From assembly GCA_001825565.1 (NCBI GenBank), contig MHXM01000050.1, forward strand, positions 1-7,195: a stretch of 7,195 nt of DNA. Direction: 5' to 3'. The stretch comes from Desulfuromonadaceae bacterium GWC2_58_13 (GTDB lineage: Bacteria; Desulfobacterota; Desulfuromonadia; Desulfuromonadales; Trichloromonadaceae). The notes below the pieces were generated by a model. That model searched no databases, was not told where the DNA came from, and saw only the letters and a list, made by a program, of their open reading frames with translations. Positions 1 to 5,521 of the stretch are shown here, piece after piece (the first letter of the stretch is position 1; each line of letters begins with the position of its first letter). A program made the translations under genes and the position numbers.

Positions 1-373
1 GGTCTATGCCCGGGAAAAACTGGCGGAAACCAAGCTGGGGATTCTCGATGCCTATTTCATCGAAACCACCGAAGGCTTTAGGGTTCGGCCGTTTCTGCGG
101 GAGCGGGTCCAGTTCTGCCATGACGATCTGGTTTCGCGCCACACCGTGGCGCCGACCGAGAGCATTTTCGGCGCATTCGACCTGGTGTTGTGTCGCAACG
201 TGCTGATTTATTTCGAATCCGAACTGCAAGCCCAGGTGCAGCAGAAACTGTGTCGGGCTCTCGACACGGCCGGATTCCTGGTTTTGGGTCCCTCCGAAGC
301 CCTGCATCCGCAGGTGGAGGGACAGCTGAAGGCGGTGGAGCAGAGTTGCCACATCTGGCAGAAGAAGGGTTAA
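1..373 (+). CDS. cheR: CheR-type chemotaxis protein-glutamate methyltransferase (C-terminal part)
   Basis: The gene enters from the left edge. Reading from base 2, 123 codons are open and end at TAA 371-373. CheR enzymes use S-adenosylmethionine to methylate glutamates on chemoreceptors. The visible part matches the second half of the methyltransferase domain: the Y-F-x(n)-G-F-R-V-R-P segment with a following R-V-x-F (about bases 47-115), and the family hallmark FDLVLCRNVLIYF (about 176-214), where the C-R-N-V-x-I-Y-F stretch sits by the SAM pocket. A G-P-S-E motif near 287-298 takes the place of the G-H-S-E of E. coli CheR. The protein ends soon after the core fold, as in stand-alone CheR, so no fused domain follows. 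The N-terminal helical domain and most of the SAM-binding fold lie outside the window. Its neighbours are sensor kinases rather than chemoreceptors, so its target may not be a classical flagellar MCP. Family is clear; target is unknown. Confidence 0.9.
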   Translation, partial: VYAREKLAETKLGILDAYFIETTEGFRVRPFLRERVQFCHDDLVSRHTVAPTESIFGAFDLVLCRNVLIYFESELQAQVQQKLCRALDTAGFLVLGPSEALHPQVEGQLKAVEQSCHIWQKKG

Positions 374-414
374 CCGCTTCGACGCCCGGGCCAATGGTCG
401 GCAAGGAAAATGGC

Positions 415-420
415 GGAGGG
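415..420 (+). promoter_or_regulatory. Ribosome binding site of the hybrid kinase gene
   Basis: GGAGGG lies 5 bases before the ATG at 426, a near-ideal Shine-Dalgarno with good spacing, and this fixes the start of the hybrid kinase. It sits in the 52-base gap after cheR. I saw no convincing terminator hairpin or sigma-70 promoter in that gap, which fits co-transcription with cheR. Confidence 0.8.
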
Positions 421-425
421 AGACG

Positions 426-3400
426 ATGAAGGAGACGCAGGAAATGGCAAGCCCCAAGGACCGGCAGGCCTGGTTTGTCGGTTTACGCACCCGGCTCACG
501 GTTGGTTTCTGCCTGGTGTTCATCGTGGCCCTGGTGCTGGTGCAGCTGGCCAGCATTTTCGGGCTTCCCTTCACCACGTTCGATGGACGCATGGGCGAGG
601 CGCGGAGCAAAGCCTTTCATGAACTCGACCTGATGGCCGATGGCAAACGCGATTTTCTCCTGTTCTGGCTCAATGAGCGGCGGGCGGCCGTCAATTTCAT
701 CGCCGCCAACGATTTCGTCGAAGATGGCGTGGCCAACCTGCTGGCGCTCCAGGCGAGCCTCGAAACGACGGCCGATCCCTGGTCGATTCTTCAGCGGGAG
801 CCGGCCAGTCTCTCGCTGGTGGAATTTTTCAACAAAATCCGTTTTGCCTACGGCTTTTATACCTCGATTGAGATTGCCAGCGCCGAAACCGGCAAAATAT
901 TCGTTTCCACCGACCCGACCCATCTGGGTCGCGACCTGTCCGCGAGCGCCAGCTTCAAGGAGTCCATGCGTGCCCATGGCGGGTATGTGAGCGATATGGA
1001 GCGGGTTGCCGAAGACGGCGGCCCGGTTTTTTTCTTCAGCGATGTGGTTAAGGATCGGCAGGGGAGCAACAGCGCCGTGCTGGTGCTTCAGGTTAATGCC
1101 GACAAGGCCTTGGCGCCAATGTTTTCTTCGGGCGTGGGGATCGGGGACCGGGGCGAGGCGCTGTTGGTCAACCGCCAGGTCGAGTTGCTGACCAACCTCA
1201 AACACCCGCTTCCCGACGGCAGCCGGGCCCGCCCCCTCGAATACCGGGTTCAATCCGAGCCGGCGGTGCTGGCCGCCCGTGGCGAAAACGGCGTGATGGA
1301 AGCGGTCGACTACCGGGGAGGGAGGGTGTTGGCCGCCTACCGCAGCCTGCCGGTTACTCCGGAATGGTCTTGGGGATTGGTGGTCAAGACCGACCGCGAC
1401 GAGCTGTACGCGCCTTTGTACGGAGATATGGAAAACACCGCCCTGTTCGCTCTGGCCGGCAGCCTGTTTGTGATCCTGTTCACCAGCCTGGTGGCCGGCC
1501 TGATCACCCGGCCGGTGCTGGTGCTCAGCCGGGCCGCCCGGCAACTGGCTGCCGGCGACCGCTCGGTGCGTTGTCCGGTCGTCCTTCATGACGAAATCGG
1601 GGTGCTGTCCACGTCGTTCAACCGCATGGCCGAGACCATCGAAACCACCATGGACGGGTTGGAACAGCAGGCCGTCGAGCTGCGGACCACCGCCAGGGCG
1701 CTTGAGGTCAGACACCAGGTTCAGCAGCAGGCCCTGACCGTTTCCGCCGAGCTGGCGGCAGCGGACTCCCTCGACGCTTTGTTGGATCACAGCCTGCGGG
1801 AACTCATGCAGATCGCCAGGGCTCAGGTGGGGGCCGTATATTTACGTATGGAGGACGGCTGTTTCCAGCTGGCCTGCGTCCGGGGAGCCGCGCCCGATGC
1901 GGCCCTGCCGAAGTGTATAAAGCCCGGCGAGGGGGGCCTCGGATGGTCCGCCGAAAGCCGCTCGGTCGAGATCCTGGAAAACATCCCCGCGCAAACCCGC
2001 TACCTGATCCGAACGGTGATTGGCGAAAGCCTGCCCAATTGCGTGATGCACGTGCCCCTGGTTTTCCGGGAAAGGACGGTTGGAATTCTGGCCCTGGCCA
2101 GTCTCTACCCGGTCACCGCGGAACAGGTCGAGGTGGTGGAGATGGTCCGGGCGCAGATGGCGACGGCGGTCATCAACGCGCTGGCCCACGCCGAAACCGA
2201 GCGCCTGGCGGTCGACCTGCAGGTCAAGAACGAGGAACTGGCGAGCATGAACGAAGAACTCCAGTCCCAATCGGAAGAGCTCCAATCCCAGGCGGAAGAG
2301 CTCCAGGGACAATCCGAGGAACTCCATGCCCAGACCGCCGAACTGATTGCCCAGCAACGTCTGGTTGAAGAAGCCGACAAGCTCAAATCGGAGTTTTTGT
2401 CGAATATGAGTCACGAGCTGCGCACGCCGCTGAACAGCATCATGGCCCTGTCGCAGTTGATGATTTCTCGCGGGCCGGGCAAGGATCCGACGCAGGAAGC
2501 CGAGTATCTTCAGGTGATAGAACGCAACGGCCGGCAACTGCTGAAACTGATCAACGATATCCTCGATCTGTCCAAAATCGAAGCGGGGCGCATCGATATG
2601 TTTGCCAGCGAGTTCGCACCCGGTCTCTTGGCCGAGCGGGCGGTGGATACCATCCGGCCGCTGGCGGAAAAAAAGGGCTTGGCGTTGAACCTCCGGATCG
2701 ACAAGCTTCCGGTCATCTTTGCCGACGAGGACAAGGTGAACCAGATTTTACTCAACCTCCTTTCCAACGCGGTTAAATTTACCGACCGGGGTGAAATCGA
2801 AGTTACCGTCTCCCGCACCGGATCCTGGGGTGTCGCATTCGCCGTCCGGGACACCGGGATCGGCATCGCCAGCGGGAATATCCATAAGATTTTCGATGAA
2901 TTCCGCCAGGTTGACGGGTCAACCACGCGGCGGCACGAAGGAACCGGCCTCGGCTTGGCGATCTGCCGCAAATTGAGTCGGTTGCTCGGCGGCGAAATCG
3001 AAGTGCGGAGCGCGGAGGGCCAGGGGAGCACTTTTACCCTGGTGCTGCCCCTCGGTGGCGAAGGGCCGCCGCCGAGGACGGCAAGCGCCCGAAGGGAGCC
3101 GCTCGTCCCCGGGGAGAGGCCGCTGGAGAAGCAGCCGGTTTTACCGGCCCAGCGCCTGTCGAATCCGGGGCGGCCGCGGATTCTGGTGGTCGAGGATAAC
3201 CCGGTGGCGGCGCTGCAGATTCGCTCGGTGCTGGAAGAGTCCGGTTACACGGTCCATTCGGCGGCTGGCGGCGAAGAGGGGCTGGCTTTCGTCGGGCACA
3301 CCATCCCGGACGGAATCGTTCTCGACCTGATGATGCCCGATGTCGATGGCTTCGAGGTTCTCGAACAGATCCGCTCGACCCCGACCACCGCCACCCTGCC

Positions 3401-3929
3401 GGTGCTGGTGCTGACCGCCAAGGAACTGACCGCTGCCGACCGGGCGCGGCTGAGTCACAACAATATTCAGCAGCTGGTGCAGAAGGGCAGCCTGGATCGC
3501 GGGCAGTTGCTGGATTGCGTCGGCAAATTGCTCAAGGGGCATCCTGAACCGGCGCCATGGATTCTCATCGTCGAAGACAACCCGGACAATCGTCTGACCC
3601 TGGAAGCTCTGCTGCAGGAACAGGGGTACGCGTATCTGACGGTGACCGATGGATTGCAGGCGGTGCAGGCGGTACGTGAGAAAAAGCCGTCCCTGGTGCT
3701 GATGGATATCCATTTGCCGGTGCTCAGCGGCCTCGATGCCACCCGCCGGATCAAGTCCGATCCGGAGTTGAAGCAGATTCCCGTGATCGCGCTGACCGCC
3801 CGGGCCATGAAGGGGGACCGGGAGGGTTTTCTGGCGGCCGGTTGCGACGATTATCTAGCCAAGCCGATCGACCCCCCTGCCCTGCGGCAGATGATCGATC
3901 GGTGGCTGACCGCTCCATCCGGGGGCTGA
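426..3929 (+). CDS. Membrane-bound hybrid histidine kinase: dCache-HAMP-GAF-HisKA-HATPase-REC-REC
   Basis: A 1167-residue sensor kinase. A membrane segment at about 24-45 and a second at about 338-360 flank a periplasmic region of roughly 290 residues that looks like a double Cache ligand-binding domain (Y-G-F-Y-T-S and G-Y-V-S-D segments). Then follow HAMP (about 360-412), GAF (about 440-590), a coiled signalling helix of heptads (602-643) and HisKA with phospho-acceptor His663 in SHELRTP (E664 and T667 present). The HATPase has N-box Asn777/Asn781, D809-TGIGI and the 839-GTGLGLAI box, so the kinase core looks intact. A Pro/Arg-rich tether (about 878-917) leads to REC1 (E923/D924, D967, T997, K1020) and REC2 (E1050/D1051, D1094, T1124, K1146). 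REC1 has Q-K-G instead of the usual K-P; REC2 is canonical. No Hpt domain is present. The start is set by GGAGGG at 415-420. The stop TGA is in frame with the next gene. Expected role: autophosphorylate on an extracellular cue and pass phosphate to its receivers and onward. The ligand is unknown. Confidence 0.93.
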   Translation: MKETQEMASPKDRQAWFVGLRTRLTVGFCLVFIVALVLVQLASIFGLPFTTFDGRMGEARSKAFHELDLMADGKRDFLLFWLNERRAAVNFIAANDFVEDGVANLLALQASLETTADPWSILQREPASLSLVEFFNKIRFAYGFYTSIEIASAETGKIFVSTDPTHLGRDLSASASFKESMRAHGGYVSDMERVAEDGGPVFFFSDVVKDRQGSNSAVLVLQVNADKALAPMFSSGVGIGDRGEALLVNRQVELLTNLKHPLPDGSRARPLEYRVQSEPAVLAARGENGVMEAVDYRGGRVLAAYRSLPVTPEWSWGLVVKTDRDELYAPLYGDMENTALFALAGSLFVILFTSLVAGLITRPVLVLSRAARQLAAGDRSVRCPVVLHDEIGVLSTSFNRMAETIETTMDGLEQQAVELRTTARALEVRHQVQQQALTVSAELAAADSLDALLDHSLRELMQIARAQVGAVYLRMEDGCFQLACVRGAAPDAALPKCIKPGEGGLGWSAESRSVEILENIPAQTRYLIRTVIGESLPNCVMHVPLVFRERTVGILALASLYPVTAEQVEVVEMVRAQMATAVINALAHAETERLAVDLQVKNEELASMNEELQSQSEELQSQAEELQGQSEELHAQTAELIAQQRLVEEADKLKSEFLSNMSHELRTPLNSIMALSQLMISRGPGKDPTQEAEYLQVIERNGRQLLKLINDILDLSKIEAGRIDMFASEFAPGLLAERAVDTIRPLAEKKGLALNLRIDKLPVIFADEDKVNQILLNLLSNAVKFTDRGEIEVTVSRTGSWGVAFAVRDTGIGIASGNIHKIFDEFRQVDGSTTRRHEGTGLGLAICRKLSRLLGGEIEVRSAEGQGSTFTLVLPLGGEGPPPRTASARREPLVPGERPLEKQPVLPAQRLSNPGRPRILVVEDNPVAALQIRSVLEESGYTVHSAAGGEEGLAFVGHTIPDGIVLDLMMPDVDGFEVLEQIRSTPTTATLPVLVLTAKELTAADRARLSHNNIQQLVQKGSLDRGQLLDCVGKLLKGHPEPAPWILIVEDNPDNRLTLEALLQEQGYAYLTVTDGLQAVQAVREKKPSLVLMDIHLPVLSGLDATRRIKSDPELKQIPVIALTARAMKGDREGFLAAGCDDYLAKPIDPPALRQMIDRWLTAPSGG
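2229..2354 (+). repeat. Six tandem 21-base units encoding coiled-coil heptads
   Basis: Residues 602-643 of the hybrid kinase consist of six consecutive 7-residue units: NEELASM, NEELQSQ, SEELQSQ, AEELQGQ, SEELHAQ and TAELIAQ. At DNA level the middle units are diverged 21-base repeats built around GAAGAGCTCCA-like cores. They link the GAF domain to HisKA and would form a parallel coiled coil that carries the input signal to the kinase. Similar E-E-L-x-x-Q repeats are common in this position in large hybrid kinases (from memory). Confidence 0.85.
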
Positions 3930-3940
3930 CGGGGGGCCAT

Positions 3941-3945
3941 GGAAG
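3941..3945 (+). promoter_or_regulatory. Probable ribosome binding site for the receiver-PAS kinase
   Basis: GGAAG ends 5 bases before the ATG at 3951. The alternative in-frame ATG at 3939 has only a G-run (3931-3936) two bases ahead of it, which is too close for good initiation. The choice of 3951 is further supported by the downstream paralogue, whose start aligns with it without gaps. Confidence 0.5.
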
Positions 3946-3950
3946 TCGCA

Positions 3951-5519
3951 ATGCCAGATGCGGAAAACACATTGCTGCTGGTTGACGACCGACCGGACAA
4001 TCTGTTTGTGCTGCGCATGGTGCTGGCGGAGTATCTGCCGGACTGCCGGCTGATCACCGCGAACAGCGCCGAAGAAGGGCTGACCCTGGCCGGTCGGCAG
4101 CGGTTCGACGGGGCCCTGATCGATATGCAGATGTCCCGCATGGACGGCATCGAGATGTGCCGGCGGCTCAAGCAGGAGGCGGGTACCGCGATAATCCCGG
4201 TGATTCTGATGACCGCTCACCACGCCCCCGCGGATCTGCGGGCGCGCGGGCTCGAAGCCGGCGCCGACGATTTCATCGAACGACCCATCGACAATGTCGA
4301 GCTGGTGGCCCGCATCCGGACCATGTTGCGGATAAAGCATGCCGAGGATCGATTACGGGCCGGCAACTCCGAGCTCGAACGGCAGGTGGCGAAGCAGACG
4401 GCGATGTTTCGCGAATACTGGAAAGCGGTGGAAAATTCTCGGGACCCGTTTGCGATCATCGATCGCGGGCATCGCTATTCACTGGTCAACGACGCCTGGC
4501 TCAAGTTGTACGCAATCGAAAGGACGGAGGTTCTCGGCCGACCGGTCGCCGAGGTGCATGGCGACGAGTATTTCGACGCCCAGATCCGGTTATCGCTGGA
4601 CAGCTGCCTGACGGGAGAATCGGTGCAGTACGAGCAAAGCTTCTCCCGCAACGGGGAACGGCCCCAGCAATTGCAGGCGCGGTTAATGCCGATCGCCGGA
4701 GAGGGCGGCGGCATCGACGGCGTGGTCATCACCCTCCGCGACGTGACCCGGGAGCGGGAGATCGAGAGGATGAAGGACGAGTTTATCTCGATAGCCGCCC
4801 ATGAACTGAATACTCCGCTGGCGGTCATTCAGGGGTACGCCGAACTGTTGCGCGACGAACCCTGGACCGCACCCTACAAAAGGACCCAGCGGCAGGAATT
4901 TCTGTCCCTGATCCTGGAAAAATGCGCGCGCCTGCAAAAGATCGTTGATGACCTTCTCGATCTCAGCCGGGTCGATTCCGGGTGGATGCTGGTCCTGCAC
5001 AAAAGCCGTTGGCGGGTCAGGGACGAACTGGACAGGCAGGTCTGGCAGTTTCAGCGCGAAACCCTGAAGCACCGCTTTGAAGTTGCCTGCGACCTTTCCT
5101 GCGGGGAGGTGTCGGCCGATCGCGGCAAGATCGGCCAGGTGATCGAGAATCTGCTCGGTAATGCGGTCAAATATTCGCCACGGGGAGGATTGATCCGGGT
5201 GCAGGCGGAAGTCGAGGGGAATGTCCTGCGAGTGACGGTAGCCGACCAGGGAATCGGCATGACCCCCGAGCAGGCGGGTAGAGCTTTCGAGAAGTTTTAC
5301 CGGGCCGATACCCTGGATACCGCGATTGGCGGGCTGGGTCTGGGTTTGGCCATCTCCCGCAGCATCATTGAGGCCCATGGCGGCTGGATCTGGCTGGAAA
5401 GCGAAGTCGGCAAAGGGACCCGCGCGCATTTCACCCTGCCGCTGATGCCGGCGGGAACGGAGGTTGCGATCCCGAATGAAATGAGCGATCTGAAAATAGC
5501 AGGGGAGGAAAAGCCATAG
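3951..5519 (+). CDS. Soluble histidine kinase with N-terminal receiver: REC-PAS-HisKA-HATPase
   Basis: A 522-residue kinase if ATG 3951 is used, 526 if ATG 3939 is used. I prefer 3951: it has a better-placed GGAAG, and its receiver then aligns residue for residue with the downstream paralogue (D58 and R111 in both). No membrane segment is seen, so it is probably cytoplasmic. The receiver (about 7-130) has D12/D13, phospho-acceptor D58 in LIDMQM and T88, but Arg111 in place of the conserved lysine before P-I-D. A helical linker leads to a PAS domain (about 156-275), then HisKA with His284 in AHELNTP and the DLLDLSR end of the second helix (about 334-340). The HATPase has Asn400 in NLLGNA, D432-QGIGM and the GLGLGLAI box (461-468). 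All kinase motifs are intact. With the receiver upstream of the sensor, this enzyme is likely modulated by phosphorylation from another kinase (inference). It follows the hybrid kinase closely in the same reading frame and is probably in the same operon. Confidence 0.92.
   Translation: MPDAENTLLLVDDRPDNLFVLRMVLAEYLPDCRLITANSAEEGLTLAGRQRFDGALIDMQMSRMDGIEMCRRLKQEAGTAIIPVILMTAHHAPADLRARGLEAGADDFIERPIDNVELVARIRTMLRIKHAEDRLRAGNSELERQVAKQTAMFREYWKAVENSRDPFAIIDRGHRYSLVNDAWLKLYAIERTEVLGRPVAEVHGDEYFDAQIRLSLDSCLTGESVQYEQSFSRNGERPQQLQARLMPIAGEGGGIDGVVITLRDVTREREIERMKDEFISIAAHELNTPLAVIQGYAELLRDEPWTAPYKRTQRQEFLSLILEKCARLQKIVDDLLDLSRVDSGWMLVLHKSRWRVRDELDRQVWQFQRETLKHRFEVACDLSCGEVSADRGKIGQVIENLLGNAVKYSPRGGLIRVQAEVEGNVLRVTVADQGIGMTPEQAGRAFEKFYRADTLDTAIGGLGLGLAISRSIIEAHGGWIWLESEVGKGTRAHFTLPLMPAGTEVAIPNEMSDLKIAGEEKP
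5502..5508 (+). promoter_or_regulatory. Ribosome binding site inside the end of the preceding gene
   Basis: GGGGAGG lies within the last codons of the upstream kinase, before the ATG at 5522. The 13-base spacer is longer than usual. No other in-frame start exists between them, and the upstream TAG (5517-5519) ends only 2 bases before the ATG, so initiation may depend partly on translational coupling. Confidence 0.55.
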
Positions 5520-5521
5520 CC

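Noticed and set aside
374..425. Possible promoter or terminator between cheR and the hybrid kinase
   Set aside because: The gap is only 52 bases; I found no stable hairpin with a T-run and no -35/-10 pair. Only the ribosome binding site is supported.
483..1790. A 435-codon open frame on the minus strand
   Set aside because: It lies wholly inside the hybrid kinase, whose Cache, HAMP and membrane segments are recognisable on the + strand. Its translation is rich in His, Gln, Gly and Arg and shows no domain. Such shadows are expected opposite GC-rich coding sequence.
1913..2368. A 151-codon + strand open frame in another phase
   Set aside because: It overlaps the GAF and coiled-coil region of the hybrid kinase, is rich in Arg, Gly and Pro, and has no domain or ribosome binding site.
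3921..3936. Runs of five and six G around the stop codon as a phase-variation tract
   Set aside because: The runs are short for slippage, and a one-base change would only alter the last residues of the hybrid kinase.
3927..3970. TGA at the end of the hybrid kinase as a selenocysteine codon
   Set aside because: REC2 is already complete at that point, the residue would not be in an active site, and I see no convincing SECIS hairpin just downstream. An ordinary stop, perhaps leaky, is simpler.
4683..5429. A 248-codon open frame on the minus strand
   Set aside because: It is opposite the HisKA/HATPase core, where kinase motifs are intact on the + strand. The composition is shadow-like and there is no recognisable motif.
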